A DNA stretch of 64,000 nucleotides from JACVRW01 sp963821275 (GCA_963821275.1 CAWGDF010000004.1:186001-250000), one strand, 5' to 3'; counted from the stretch's first letter, positions 34,577 to 43,620 are shown. Notes: generated by a model from the letters alone, not told the origin. Translations and numbers: made by a program.

Positions 34577-35377
34577 ATGGCTGCTGCCGCTTCGGCGGCG
34601 GAGGAGCCACCCACGTCCGAGACGCCGGCGCAGCAGGAGAGACTGCATGAGGACGATCTTCTGCTGCGCTATCAGCGTGATGGCGATCTCGAGGCGCGTG
34701 AGGAGGTGGTCGTTCGCTTCATGCCGCTCGCCCGCCAGCTGGCGGGTCGCTACAAGCACGCCGGAGAGCCCCAGGAGGACCTCGTTCAGGTGGCCTGCGT
34801 GGGCCTGCTGAAGGCGGTCGACCGCTACGACCCCGATCGCGGGGGCGGCTTCGCCCGCTACGCGGTGCCCACGATGCTGGGCGAGCTGAAGCGCCACTTC
34901 CGCGACAAGGGCTGGTCGGTGCATGTGCCGCGCGCCACGCAGGAGCTCGTGCTCAAGGTCGGCGAGGCGCTGGGCACCCTGCCGGCGAGGTTGGGGCACT
35001 CGCCCCGGCCGCGCGACATTGCCGCGGCGCTGGGGGCGACGGTCGAGGAGGTGCTCGAGGCGATGGAGGCTGCCACGGCCTACGAGGCGACCTCGCTCGA
35101 TGCGCCGCGCCCCGGGGGCGATGACGATGGATGGACCTACCTCGACACTCTCGCCAGCGAGGATGGCGGCTATGAGCGGGTGGAGATCGGGGAGACGCTC
35201 CGGGGCGCCATGGAGGCGCTGCCCCCGCGCGAGCGTGTGATCCTGATGCTGCGCTTCGAGCACGACCTGACCCAGGCTGAGATAGCGGAGCGCGTGGGCG
35301 TGTCGCAGATGCACGTGTCACGCCTGCTGCGGCGCTCGCTCGATCGCCTGTCGGCGGCGAGCGCCGCTGCGGCGTAG
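34577..35377 (+). CDS. SigB/SigF-family RNA polymerase sigma factor
   Basis: 266 aa. Region 2 (RYQRDGDLEAREEVVVRFMP, PQEDLVQVACVGLLKAVDRY, FARYAVPTMLGELKRHFRDK, then GWSVHVPR), region 3 (LGHSPRPRDIAAALGATVEE) and region 4 (ALPPRERVILMLRFEHDLTQ, IAERVGVSQMHVSRLLRR) give the full group-3 SigB/SigF layout. These control general stress or development through partner switching. ATG 34577 was preferred to GTG 34565 because GAGGAGG ends too close to the GTG. The stop is one base from the next sigma gene. Confidence 0.92.
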   Translation: MAAAASAAEEPPTSETPAQQERLHEDDLLLRYQRDGDLEAREEVVVRFMPLARQLAGRYKHAGEPQEDLVQVACVGLLKAVDRYDPDRGGGFARYAVPTMLGELKRHFRDKGWSVHVPRATQELVLKVGEALGTLPARLGHSPRPRDIAAALGATVEEVLEAMEAATAYEATSLDAPRPGGDDDGWTYLDTLASEDGGYERVEIGETLRGAMEALPPRERVILMLRFEHDLTQAEIAERVGVSQMHVSRLLRRSLDRLSAASAAAA

Positions 35378-35378
35378 C

Positions 35379-36446
35379 ATGAGCGCCGTGGCCACGGCAG
35401 AGCTCACCAGCCGGCCCGAGGTGGTCGCCCTGGTCAGCCGCGGCGAGGAGCGCGGCTGCGTGAACCTGTCCCAGTTCTACGAGCTGGTGCAGGCGCTCGA
35501 ACTGCTCGATGCCGACGTCGACGCGCTCGAGTCGTACCTGGAAGGCCAGGGCATCGAGCTGACCGACGACTGCGGCCGCGAGGGAGTGGAGCTCACGACT
35601 TTCCGCAACGGTGAGCTGGCGGCCGCGACCACGGACGCCCTCCAGCTCTTCCTCAACGAGATCCGTCGCTATCCCCTCTTGACCGCCGCCGAGGAGGTGG
35701 AGCTCTCCAAGCGGATCGAGCAGGGCGACCTGGGGGCCAAGGAGCGCATGATCAACTCCAACCTGCGCCTTGTGGTCTCGATTGCCAAGAAGTACCAGGG
35801 GCAGGAGCTGTCGCTGCTCGACCTGGTCCAGGAGGGCATCTTCGGCCTCATCAGGGCGGCCGAGAAGTTCGACTGGCGCAAGGGCTACAAGTTCTCCACC
35901 TACGCGACCTTCTGGATCCGGCAAGCGATCCAGCGCGGCCTGGCCAACAAGGCGCGCACCATCCGGATCCCCGTTCACATCGGCCAGCGCGAGCGCAAGA
36001 TCGCCCGCAGCGAACGTGAGCTGCAGGCCAAGCTGGGACGCGAGCCCAGCGACGAGGAGATCGCCACTGCCGCAGAGCTTCCACTGACGCAGGTCGAGGA
36101 GGTCCGCGACGCGGCCCGCACTGTCACGAGCCTCGACCGGCCCGTGGGCAGCGAGGGCGAGACCGCGCTGGGCGAGCTGCTCCAGGGGGATGCGCCGCCC
36201 GTGGACGAGGAGGTCGAGGTCAGCCTCAACGAGGAGGTGCTCCGGCGCACGATCGAGGAGCTGCCGGAGCCGGAACGGCACGTGATCCGCCTGCGCTATG
36301 GGATCAGCGGCGACGACCCGCAGCCGCTGCGGGAGACCGGCCGCCGGCTCGGACTGTCGGCGGAGCGGGTGCGCCAGCTGGAGTCGAAGGCCCTCAAGCG
36401 GCTCGCCACCCGGCGCGAGCTCGAAGCGCTGCGCGACGTGGCCTGA
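35379..36446 (+). CDS. SigA/RpoD-type sigma factor
   Basis: 355 aa. A short region 1.1-like N-terminus precedes region 1.2 (DALQLFLNEIRRYPLLTAAE), region 2 (NSNLRLVVSIAKKYQG, LLDLVQEGIFGLIRAAEKFD, FSTYATFWIRQAIQRGLANK), region 3 and region 4.2 (LRETGRRLGLSAERVRQLES). This is a group 1/2 factor recognising -35/-10 promoters. It is shorter than many actinobacterial principal SigA, so it may be either the principal factor or a HrdB-like paralogue. It starts one base after the SigB-like gene, so both are made from one message, an unusual pairing. Confidence 0.9.
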   Translation: MSAVATAELTSRPEVVALVSRGEERGCVNLSQFYELVQALELLDADVDALESYLEGQGIELTDDCGREGVELTTFRNGELAAATTDALQLFLNEIRRYPLLTAAEEVELSKRIEQGDLGAKERMINSNLRLVVSIAKKYQGQELSLLDLVQEGIFGLIRAAEKFDWRKGYKFSTYATFWIRQAIQRGLANKARTIRIPVHIGQRERKIARSERELQAKLGREPSDEEIATAAELPLTQVEEVRDAARTVTSLDRPVGSEGETALGELLQGDAPPVDEEVEVSLNEEVLRRTIEELPEPERHVIRLRYGISGDDPQPLRETGRRLGLSAERVRQLESKALKRLATRRELEALRDVA

Positions 36447-36856
36447 TGGCGAGGCGGATTCTGGCCCTCGTGTCGGAGCCCGTGTCCGGCGACGCGCTCG
36501 AGCAGGCGCTGGGGCGCGATGACGCCCAGGACGCCGAGGTGCTCGTGATCGCCCCGGCGCTCAACACCCGCACCCGCTTCCTGCTCTCCGATCCCGACCC
36601 GGCGATCGAGCGGGCCGAGGAGGTACAGGAGGAGACCGTCGAGCGCATGAGCGAGCAGGGCGTGGACGCCGCCGGCGACACCGGCGAGTCCGACCCCCTG
36701 CAGGCCCTCGACGACACCCTGCAGACCTTCGAGGCGGACGAGATCGTGCTCTTCACCCATCCGCAGGGCGAGCGCAACTGGCAGGAGGAGGGCCTGGTGG
36801 ACGAGGCCCAGGAGCGCTTCGACCGGCCGGTGCGGCACGTGCTCGTCGAGCCATGA
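36446..36856 (+). CDS. Uncharacterised protein, UspA/HUP-like fold possible
   Basis: 136 aa, acidic. The opening ARRILALVSEPVSGDALEQA, VLVIAPALNTRTRF and the late ADEIVLFTHPQGERNWQEEG resemble the strands and nucleotide loop of Usp-like proteins, but the glycine loop is missing. Its ATG lies in the sigma factor stop (TGATG) and it overlaps the next gene by ATGA, so it is part of the sigma operon. Function unknown. Confidence 0.6.
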   Translation: MARRILALVSEPVSGDALEQALGRDDAQDAEVLVIAPALNTRTRFLLSDPDPAIERAEEVQEETVERMSEQGVDAAGDTGESDPLQALDDTLQTFEADEIVLFTHPQGERNWQEEGLVDEAQERFDRPVRHVLVEP

Positions 36857-37206
36857 CCAGCGAGGCCGTCGAGCACGGCGAGGCCCTGGCGCGGATCTCC
36901 AACGCCATCGTCGGGATCTTCAGCGAGTGCTACGGGCGCGGCCCGACGAAGGCCAAGACCTACCTGTTCGACAACTATGTCCTGTGCGTGCTGGAGGACA
37001 TCCTGACCACCGTGGAGCGCACCCTGGTCGACCGCGGCGACGAGCAGCTGGTCCGCGAGGTGCGTCTGACCTTCCAGGAGGCGACGGCGGACCGCTTCAA
37101 GCGGGCGGTCACCGACGTGCTCGGGCGCGAGGTGATCGCATACCACAGCCAGGTGACCTTTCACCCCGCGACGGGCTTCGAGATGTTCGTGCTCGAGGGG
37201 GAGTGA
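36853..37206 (+). CDS. DUF2294-type protein
   Basis: 117 aa. The pattern ISNAIVGIFSECYGRGPTKA, LFDNYVLCVLEDILTTVERT and DVLGREVIAYHSQVTFHPAT is that of DUF2294, a small widespread family of unknown role, sometimes linked to sodium or bicarbonate transport genes and stress operons. It is last in the sigma-factor operon, coupled to the preceding gene by ATGA. Confidence 0.75.
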   Translation: MTSEAVEHGEALARISNAIVGIFSECYGRGPTKAKTYLFDNYVLCVLEDILTTVERTLVDRGDEQLVREVRLTFQEATADRFKRAVTDVLGREVIAYHSQVTFHPATGFEMFVLEGE

Positions 37207-37267
37207 AAGGGCCACCGTTTCCACTCGGCGTCCCCGCAAGTCCGTCGCGCGGCTCCGGGTGACCCTT
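37207..37267. terminator. Likely bidirectional terminator between convergent genes
   Basis: The arms AAGGGCCACC (37207-37216) and GGTGACCCTT (37258-37267) pair at 9 of 10 positions across a long GC-rich loop that can fold further. They sit between the stops of the DUF2294 gene and the convergent amidohydrolase. Confidence 0.4.
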
Positions 37268-37275
37268 CCCTTGCG

Positions 37276-38448
37276 CTACCCGGTCGGATCGCCCCGAAAC
37301 CGCTCGTCCACGTCGGCCTGGGGCGAGGGGGGCACCAACGGGACGTCGGGCGTGCGCGCGAGCCCGGCGGCGAAGATGATGAAGTGCGTGCCCGGCGCGA
37401 AGCGGGGCGGCCGATCGGGGCTGTCGGGGTCGTAGCGCGAGCGCTCCTCCAGCAGCGACAGGATGTCGCGGCAGACCGGCGCCTGCGGGGCGTCGTCGCC
37501 CACCTCGCAGGCCAGCGCCGCAAGCGTCAGGATCTCCGTCGGCTCGACGCCCCGGATCATCTGGCCGAGGGCGCTCAGTAGGTAGGCGTACACCCGGTCG
37601 AGCAGCGGGTCGTGGGGCAGCCCGTTCGTTCCCGGCGGCGGTCCCAGGTCGAGCGGCTCCTCGCGAGCCACGAGCTGGGCGGCCTGCCCGCCCAGCACAG
37701 CGCGGATCTGCTCGGTCTCGAGCCCGAGCTGGAGCGAGTGGCGCAGTGCCATCGTTGCCCCGAACGCGGGCGGGGTGTAGGGAGCGTCGCTGGCCATCAG
37801 GATCTGCCCTGGCGGCACGAGCGCGAACAGCGCCTGCAGGTCGCTGGGCGTCCACCAGGCGGTGTCGAAGTAGAGGTTCGGCAGCTCCGCGGCCGCCCGC
37901 CAGATCCAGGCCAGGTCGCAGATGCCGGCATGCGCCAGGATCAGCCGCATGCCCGGATAGCGGTCGCAGGCGTCCACGGCGTGACGGCCGAGTGCCGGGA
38001 TGCCGCGCCCCGCGTGGCACAGCACGGGCAGCCGCTCCGCGTCGGCGAAGGCGAACACGTCGGCCAGCGCCGGGTGGTCGAGGGTGAACTCCTCGGCGCG
38101 CGGATGCAATTTGATGCCGCGCGCGCCCCGGCTCAGGCTGCGCTCGGCCTCGGCCAGCGGGTTGTCGTGCGGGTTGAGGCGGCAGAAGGGAAACAGCCGC
38201 CCGTCGGCGGCGGCAGCCTCCTCGATGACCATGTCGTTGGCCGCCGCGTAGCCGTCCGGCTCGTGCATCGGGAACACGATGGCCCGGCCGTCCATGCGCA
38301 CGAGCGACTCGGTCAGCTCCTCCCGCGTGCAGCGATAGCCGTCGGGGTCGTTCGAGCCCAGGTGGGTGTGGGCGTCGAGCGGCTCGAGCCCGGGGATCTC
38401 GTTGCGCAGCAGGTCGAGCCAGGGAAGGAGCGGAGCGTCCGAGACCAC
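37276..38448 (-). CDS. Amidohydrolase family protein (TIM-barrel metal hydrolase)
   Basis: 390 aa. Metal-binding features of the Amidohydro_2 group are visible: DAHTHLG (HxH) near residue 25, a lysine/histidine in GARGIKLHPRAEEF, VLCHAGRG, LILAHAG, and the late Asp in LMASDAPYTPP. The C-terminal ~120 residues are not part of the barrel and are unknown. Members hydrolyse or decarboxylate carboxylic substrates; none can be named here. GTG start at 38448. Confidence 0.78.
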   Translation of the reverse strand: MVSDAPLLPWLDLLRNEIPGLEPLDAHTHLGSNDPDGYRCTREELTESLVRMDGRAIVFPMHEPDGYAAANDMVIEEAAAADGRLFPFCRLNPHDNPLAEAERSLSRGARGIKLHPRAEEFTLDHPALADVFAFADAERLPVLCHAGRGIPALGRHAVDACDRYPGMRLILAHAGICDLAWIWRAAAELPNLYFDTAWWTPSDLQALFALVPPGQILMASDAPYTPPAFGATMALRHSLQLGLETEQIRAVLGGQAAQLVAREEPLDLGPPPGTNGLPHDPLLDRVYAYLLSALGQMIRGVEPTEILTLAALACEVGDDAPQAPVCRDILSLLEERSRYDPDSPDRPPRFAPGTHFIIFAAGLARTPDVPLVPPSPQADVDERFRGDPTG

Positions 38449-38504
38449 GCGGGCAGGCTACCGGTGCGGCCGCCGGGGGCGGGCGGAGCGGCCCGCCCGC
38501 CCGA

Positions 38505-38597
38505 CGGAGCGGCGATGGAATCGAACCATCCAAGCGTGGGGCTGCCACGCCCTGCCGGCTTTGAAGGCCGGATCCGCCACCAGACGGGTGCCGCTCC
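38505..38597 (-). tRNA. selC: Selenocysteine tRNA (anticodon UCA)
   Basis: On the minus strand an 8-bp acceptor stem (GGAGCGGC with GCCGCTCC) encloses 93 bases, longer than normal tRNAs. The anticodon stem CCGGC/GCCGG holds the loop CTTCAAA, giving anticodon TCA. A long variable arm (GGGCGTGGCAGCCCCACGC-type) and a TTCGATT T-loop follow, and the overall order matches recalled E. coli tRNA-Sec. CCA is not encoded. It implies SelA/SelB/SelD and selenoproteins elsewhere in the genome. Confidence 0.92.
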
Positions 38598-38635
38598 AGC
38601 GACCAGGCTAGATGCGATCAGCTGCCAACCGCCGG

Positions 38636-39532
38636 CTACGGCCCCGGCAGCCCGTGCTCCAGGGCGCCCTTCACCGCGGCGTCGACCGCGTTCAGCCGGT
38701 AGAGCGCGAGCGCCTCCGGCGAGCGGAAGCGTTTGCCAGGCAGGGCGTCGGGCCCATGGTGGCCAAGGATGCAGTGGGAGAGGGCGTGGAGCTTCGGGTC
38801 GGGGAAGCCGTCGAGCGCCGCCGCCCGCTCGCTCACGAGCTCCCGGCCGAGGGCCAGGTGGCCGACGAGGGCACCGACCTCGCTGAGAGCGATGTCGGCG
38901 CCGAGGTCGAACTCGCGCGTCTTGCCGACGTCGTGCAGGATGGCCGCGCTGAGCAGCAGGTCCGAGTTGAGGCGCGGGTGCAGCGAACAGGTCTCGAGGG
39001 CCAGCGTGGCCACCGCCACGGTGTGCTCCAGGAGGCCGCCGAGGTAGGCGTGGTGGCCCGAGCGCGTGCAGGGCGCGCGACGCAGCTGGGCGCGGAATCC
39101 GGCGTCGCCCAGGAAGGCGTCCACCAGGGCGCGGAGGTCGGGGTCGTAGACCTCGCGGGCGAGGTGCTCGAGGAAGCCGTCGAGCTCGTCGAGGTCACGA
39201 TAGGCCACCGGGAGGAAGTCCGCGGGGTCGGCTGCGCCCGGCTCGGCGCGGCGGATCGCTCGGAGCTCCAGCTGCAGCTCCTCGCGGAAGCGCTCGACGC
39301 GACCGGCCGCCCGGACGAGGTCGCCGCGCTCGAACTGGCCGGCCAGGAAGTCCGCGTCGCGGAAGGCCCGGGCCTGGATCGCGCCGCTCCTGTCGCGCAG
39401 CTCGACCGCCAGGTAGGCGGCGCCGCTCTTGGCGCGCAGGCGGTCCTTGCGGCTGCAGGCGAACACTCCCTCCACCTCGGCGCCGGCGCGTAGCTCCGCG
39501 ATCGTGGGGCGCTCCTTCTGGGCGGTGGCCAC
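38636..39532 (-). CDS. HD-domain 3'-5' exoribonuclease, YhaM-like
   Basis: 298 aa. Residues ~15-85 form an OB-fold (VEGVFACSRKDRLRAKSGAA, LAGQFERGDLVRAAGRVERF), followed by an HD phosphohydrolase domain: SGHHAYLGGLLEHTVAVATL, the HD pair in LLSAAILHDVGKTREFD, HLALGRELV and LSHCILGHHG. This OB-HD pairing is that of YhaM (CBF1) exoribonucleases that shorten RNA or DNA 3' ends. GTG 39532 was taken as start because upstream frame would run over the divergent PAC2 promoter region. The tRNA-Sec follows on the same strand. Confidence 0.85.
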   Translation of the reverse strand: MATAQKERPTIAELRAGAEVEGVFACSRKDRLRAKSGAAYLAVELRDRSGAIQARAFRDADFLAGQFERGDLVRAAGRVERFREELQLELRAIRRAEPGAADPADFLPVAYRDLDELDGFLEHLAREVYDPDLRALVDAFLGDAGFRAQLRRAPCTRSGHHAYLGGLLEHTVAVATLALETCSLHPRLNSDLLLSAAILHDVGKTREFDLGADIALSEVGALVGHLALGRELVSERAAALDGFPDPKLHALSHCILGHHGPDALPGKRFRSPEALALYRLNAVDAAVKGALEHGLPGP

Positions 39533-39584
39533 GCATCCATCCTGACCCGGCGGCCGGACGCCCCCGCCCGCTACGGTGAGAGCG

Positions 39585-40490
39585 ATGAGTGACGTGATCT
39601 GGAGGGAGCGTCCGCAGCTTCGCGAGCCGGTTCTGGTGTGCGCGTTCAAGGGCTGGAACGACGCCGGCGAGGCGGCCTCGTCGGCCCTTTCGTTCATCCA
39701 CAGCACCTTCGACGCCGCCGAGTTCGCGGAGATCGACCCGGAGGAGTACTACGACTTCACGGCGGTGCGGCCCAACGTTCGTCTCACCGAGGGGCTCACC
39801 CGCGAGATCGAGTGGCCCGCGAACAGCTTCTTCGGGGCCGAGGTGCCCGGGGCCGAGGGCGACCTCGTGCTCCTGGAGGGGATCGAGCCGTCGCTGCGCT
39901 GGCGGCGCTTCACCGAGGCCGTGGTGGGAAGCGCCCGCGAGCTCGGCGTGCGCATGGTGATCACGCTCGGCGCGCTCCTGGCGGACGTGCCCCACAGCCG
40001 GCCGGTGTCGGTCAGCGGCTTTGCCTCCGACCAGTCGATGGTCGGTGGGCTAGGCGTCGAGCGCACGCGTTACGAGGGCCCCACGGGGATCGTGGGCGTG
40101 CTCCAGCACACGTGTGCGGCCGCCGGGATGCCGGCAGCCAGCCTCTGGGCCTCGGTACCGCACTACGTGGCCGCCTCCCCGAACCCCAAGGTCGCCCTGG
40201 CCCTCGTACGGGCCTTCGAGGGCGCCGCCGGAGTGGCGGTGGACGCCGGCGAGCTGGAGTCGGCCGCCGAGGACTACGAGCGCCAGGTGAGCGCCGCGGT
40301 GGCGAGCGATCCGGAGGTGAAGGCTTTCGTCGAGCGCCTCGAGACCGCCGTGGACGAGGCCGAGGCCGAGAACCAGCCCTCTGAGGAGAGCCTGCCCTCG
40401 GCCGACACGATCGCGCGCGACTTCCAGCGCTTCCTGCGCCAGCGCGGCCCGGAGGACGGAGGCTCTACTTCTCCGCCGCCGGGCAGATGA
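39585..40490 (+). CDS. PAC2 family protein
   Basis: 301 aa. LREPVLVCAFKGWNDAGEAA, SFFGAEVPGAEGDLVLLEGI, VITLGALLADVPHSRPVSV, YEGPTGIVGVL and ASLWASVPHYVAASPNPKVAL are the family blocks. PAC2 proteins resemble the eukaryotic proteasome assembly chaperone; in actinobacteria their role is unknown, perhaps in proteasome or ATP-grasp-linked modification. ATG 39585 is preferred over GTG 39576. Its 3' end overlaps the convergent helicase by 26 bases. Confidence 0.85.
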   Translation: MSDVIWRERPQLREPVLVCAFKGWNDAGEAASSALSFIHSTFDAAEFAEIDPEEYYDFTAVRPNVRLTEGLTREIEWPANSFFGAEVPGAEGDLVLLEGIEPSLRWRRFTEAVVGSARELGVRMVITLGALLADVPHSRPVSVSGFASDQSMVGGLGVERTRYEGPTGIVGVLQHTCAAAGMPAASLWASVPHYVAASPNPKVALALVRAFEGAAGVAVDAGELESAAEDYERQVSAAVASDPEVKAFVERLETAVDEAEAENQPSEESLPSADTIARDFQRFLRQRGPEDGGSTSPPPGR

Positions 40491-43400
40491 TGCGGTAGTC
40501 GCAGAAGCTGCAGACCTCGGGCGACGGCGTGGGCTCGAAGTCCTGCTTGAGGATGCCGCCGGCGATGCCGCTCACCGTGCCCTTCACCCGCTCCAGCTCC
40601 TCCTCCGAATGCTCGACCGGCACCCGCTCGCCGGTGAGCACGTAGAGGTAGCTCTGGGCGGACGTCTCCAGGCGCCAGGACTCGCGCGCGCCCATCTGGT
40701 AGAGCGACAGCTGCACGTCCTCCCTGAGCTCCTCCTCGGTCTTGGCCTTGCCGGTCTTGTAGTCGATGAGCTCGTAGCTGCCGTCGGGCCGGCGGTCCAC
40801 GCGGTCCACCCGGCCGCGCAGCACGTGTGGGCCCAGGCGGAAGGCGAAGCTGCGCTCGAACCACACCGGCTCGGCCTCCGATTCGCGGTCCTGGCGCCAG
40901 TAGCGCTCCAGGGCGTCCACCGCACGCAGGCGGAACTGGCGCTCGTCGTCGCTGTCTCCGAAGCCCGAGCGCCGCCACGAGGCCTCGAACAGGTCCATCA
41001 GCTCAGACAGCGGACCGCCGCCACCGGAGTGGAAGCGCTCCAGCACCTGGTGCAGCACGATGCCGAAGCGCTGGTGGATGGTCGGCTCCTGGGGGATCCG
41101 GAAGACGCGGGCGAACTTGTACTTGAGCGGGCAGATCCGGTACGTGTCGATGTCCGACGCCGACAGCATCAGGCCCCGTCCGCGGCGGGGGATGAAGGGG
41201 TCGAGTGAGGGCTCCGAGCCGTTCTGCGCCGCGGCTGGGCGGCGCGCCGGGTCACGCTCGGTGTCCCGCAGCCAGGTGTCGAGCGCCGAGCTCTCCAGGA
41301 TCTCGCGCTGCTCGGGTGTGGCGCACTGCACCAGGATCTCGTTGATCGCCGGCAGCGCCGCATCGAGCGGTTGGCCCTCCTTCGAGCGCTCGATCAACGC
41401 CGCCACCTTGAGCAGCTCGAGGTAGCGCGACACGGCCTGATCGACGTCTAGATAGGTATCCAGCCGCATCTCGCCCAGCGTGCCGCCGACCCGGGCGACG
41501 GTGTCCAGCAGCTCGTCGCGCATGATTCGGAACGTGGAGTGGAGGCCCTCGGCCGGCCCGAAGAGCTCCTCGTCGAAGACCTCCTCGTCGAGCTTGAGCC
41601 TGGTGCGCGCCTCCTCGTAGAAGGGCGAGGGGCGCGGGGTCACGCCGGGGGCCCCCGCCTGGGGCCAGGCCATGACCAGGCCCTTTCGCGCGCGCGACAT
41701 GGCCACGTGCACGAGGCGGCGCATCTCCGCCTGGTGCTCCTCGCGTTCACCCGCCGCCGGCAGTGTCTCCTTCAGGAGCTCGTCCGGCACCCCGCCCGCG
41801 CGCGGCCGGAACGGCCCGGGCATGTGCGCGGCCGAGAGGCCCAGCACGAAGACGTAGTCGAACTCCAGCCCCTTGGCCGCCTGCATCGTCATGATCTGGA
41901 CGGCCGGCGCGGAAGCTGCGCCGAGCGCCTCCTGCTCGCGCAGCCCCGACTCGGCCACCGCAGCGAGGTAGCGGCTGAAGTCGCGCGCCGTGGCCTGCGG
42001 CTCGCGGCGCATGTAGGCGGTGGCCAGCTCGGAGAGCTTGGCGATGTTGCGCAGCCGCTCGACGGTGTCGGCCTGGGTGGCGAACACCTGCTGCCGGCGC
42101 AGGCCGATGCGCTCGATCAGGCGCAGGACGAAGGCGTCCGGGCGCCGGTCCTCGAACGCGGTCGCGGCCGAGCGGTAGAGCCGCAGGAAGGCGCGAACGC
42201 GATCGCGGCCCTCCTCGGACAGCTGCGGGCCCTCCAGCGCCGCCGCGGCAGCCGACGGCATGTCCAGCCGCCGGCGGCGGGCGAGCTGGGTGAGGCGGGC
42301 CACGTCGACGGAGCGCAGCTCGACCGGCGGACGGCCCAGTGCGCGGACCACGGCGCCGGAGTCACTCGGGTCGGCCAGGGCGCGCAGCCAGGCCAGCACG
42401 TCCCGTACCTCGGCGCGCTGGAAGTAGGCCGCCGCGCCGCAGGTGCGAGCCGGCAGCGCACGCTCCTCGAGCGCCGAGGCCAGCACCGCGCCCTCGTTCT
42501 TCACCGACTGGACCAGAACGCAGATCTCGTCCGGTGGCACGCCGCCCGCGATCAGCTGCTCGGCCTCGGCGGCCACCGCCTGGGCCTGGGCGCGCTCGGA
42601 GCTGCAGCGCCAGAAACGCACCCGCCCGCCGCTCGAAGCCTTGGGCGTCTCGGCGATTCGCCCGGGAATCGGCTCCACCACGGCGGCAGCCGCCTGCAGA
42701 ATGCGCCGCCCGCTGCGGTGGTTGTGGTCGAGCGCGATGACGGTGGCGTCCGGGAACTCGCGCTGGAAGTCGACGAGGTTCTTCTGCGCCGCTCCGCGGA
42801 AGCGGTGGACGGCTTCGTCGTCGCTGCCCGCCACGGTCACGTCGTGGTGCTCCTCCACGAGCAGGCGCAGGAGCATCCCCTGGGCGAAGTTCATGTCCTG
42901 GTACTCGTCCACCAGCACGTGGCTGAAGCGGCGCGACACGCGTTCGCGGACGTGCGGACGCCGGTGCAGCAGGGTGAACGCCCGCACGACAAGGTCGCCG
43001 AAGTCGAGCGCCCCGCGCGCCGCAAGCAGCCGGTCGTGGTCCGCGTAGAGCCGGGCGAACTCGAGCTCGCGGTCGGCGCGAGCTCGCGCGGCGTCGCCGC
43101 TCGCCGCCGACGCCAGCCGCTCCGCGTAGCGGCGGTAGTCCTCGGCGGAGATCATTTCGTTCTTGAGCCGGTCGATCCGGGAGACGAAGCTCGCGAGCAG
43201 GGGCGCCGGGTTCCCGCGGGTCTCGTGGTGGCGCAGGGTGAGGTCGTCCAGGCGCTCCAGGAGAAGCGCCAGGCGGTCGGCCGGCGTCACGGGCACGAGG
43301 AAGGGGTCCACGCCGGCTTCGAGCGACTCGTCACAGAGCAGACGCAGGCAGAAAGCGCCGAAGGTGCTCACGTGGAGCTCCTCGTAGGGCGACTGCAGCC

Positions 43401-43620
43401 GCTCCTCGAGCCGCTCCCGCATGTCCGCGGCCGCGGCGGGGGAGAAGGCGAGCGCGAGCAGCGTGTCGGCGGGCACGCCCTGGTCGACCAGCCAGGTGAA
43501 GCGCCGGATGAGGGTGTACGTCTTGCCGGTCCCGGCCCCGCCCAGCAGGAGAAGCGGGCCGCCGGAGTGGGTCACGGCGGCCTGCTGCGAGCGGTTCAGG
43601 CCGTCGAGGGCTTCCGGCAT
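40465..43620 (-). CDS. UvrD-like helicase with C-terminal RecB/AddB-type nuclease
   Basis: 1051 aa. Superfamily 1 helicase motifs in order: GGAGTGKTYT (Walker A), STFGAFCLRLL, LVDEYQDMN (motif II), VTVAGSDDEAVHRFRGA (motif III), MTMQAAKGLEFDYVFVLGL (motif V) and VAMSRARKGL (motif VI). From residue ~820 a PD-(D/E)XK nuclease: GRVDRVDRRPDGSYELIDYK and QLSLYQMG. Cysteines in YRICPLKYKF and VCSFCDYRIICP form an AddB-like iron-sulfur staple. Such proteins (AdnA/AdnB class in actinobacteria) resect double-strand breaks for recombination, opposing the NHEJ genes nearby. It starts 23 bases from the divergent IMPase gene. Confidence 0.92.
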   Translation of the reverse strand: MPEALDGLNRSQQAAVTHSGGPLLLLGGAGTGKTYTLIRRFTWLVDQGVPADTLLALAFSPAAAADMRERLEERLQSPYEELHVSTFGAFCLRLLCDESLEAGVDPFLVPVTPADRLALLLERLDDLTLRHHETRGNPAPLLASFVSRIDRLKNEMISAEDYRRYAERLASAASGDAARARADRELEFARLYADHDRLLAARGALDFGDLVVRAFTLLHRRPHVRERVSRRFSHVLVDEYQDMNFAQGMLLRLLVEEHHDVTVAGSDDEAVHRFRGAAQKNLVDFQREFPDATVIALDHNHRSGRRILQAAAAVVEPIPGRIAETPKASSGGRVRFWRCSSERAQAQAVAAEAEQLIAGGVPPDEICVLVQSVKNEGAVLASALEERALPARTCGAAAYFQRAEVRDVLAWLRALADPSDSGAVVRALGRPPVELRSVDVARLTQLARRRRLDMPSAAAAALEGPQLSEEGRDRVRAFLRLYRSAATAFEDRRPDAFVLRLIERIGLRRQQVFATQADTVERLRNIAKLSELATAYMRREPQATARDFSRYLAAVAESGLREQEALGAASAPAVQIMTMQAAKGLEFDYVFVLGLSAAHMPGPFRPRAGGVPDELLKETLPAAGEREEHQAEMRRLVHVAMSRARKGLVMAWPQAGAPGVTPRPSPFYEEARTRLKLDEEVFDEELFGPAEGLHSTFRIMRDELLDTVARVGGTLGEMRLDTYLDVDQAVSRYLELLKVAALIERSKEGQPLDAALPAINEILVQCATPEQREILESSALDTWLRDTERDPARRPAAAQNGSEPSLDPFIPRRGRGLMLSASDIDTYRICPLKYKFARVFRIPQEPTIHQRFGIVLHQVLERFHSGGGGPLSELMDLFEASWRRSGFGDSDDERQFRLRAVDALERYWRQDRESEAEPVWFERSFAFRLGPHVLRGRVDRVDRRPDGSYELIDYKTGKAKTEEELREDVQLSLYQMGARESWRLETSAQSYLYVLTGERVPVEHSEEELERVKGTVSGIAGGILKQDFEPTPSPEVCSFCDYRIICPAAEK

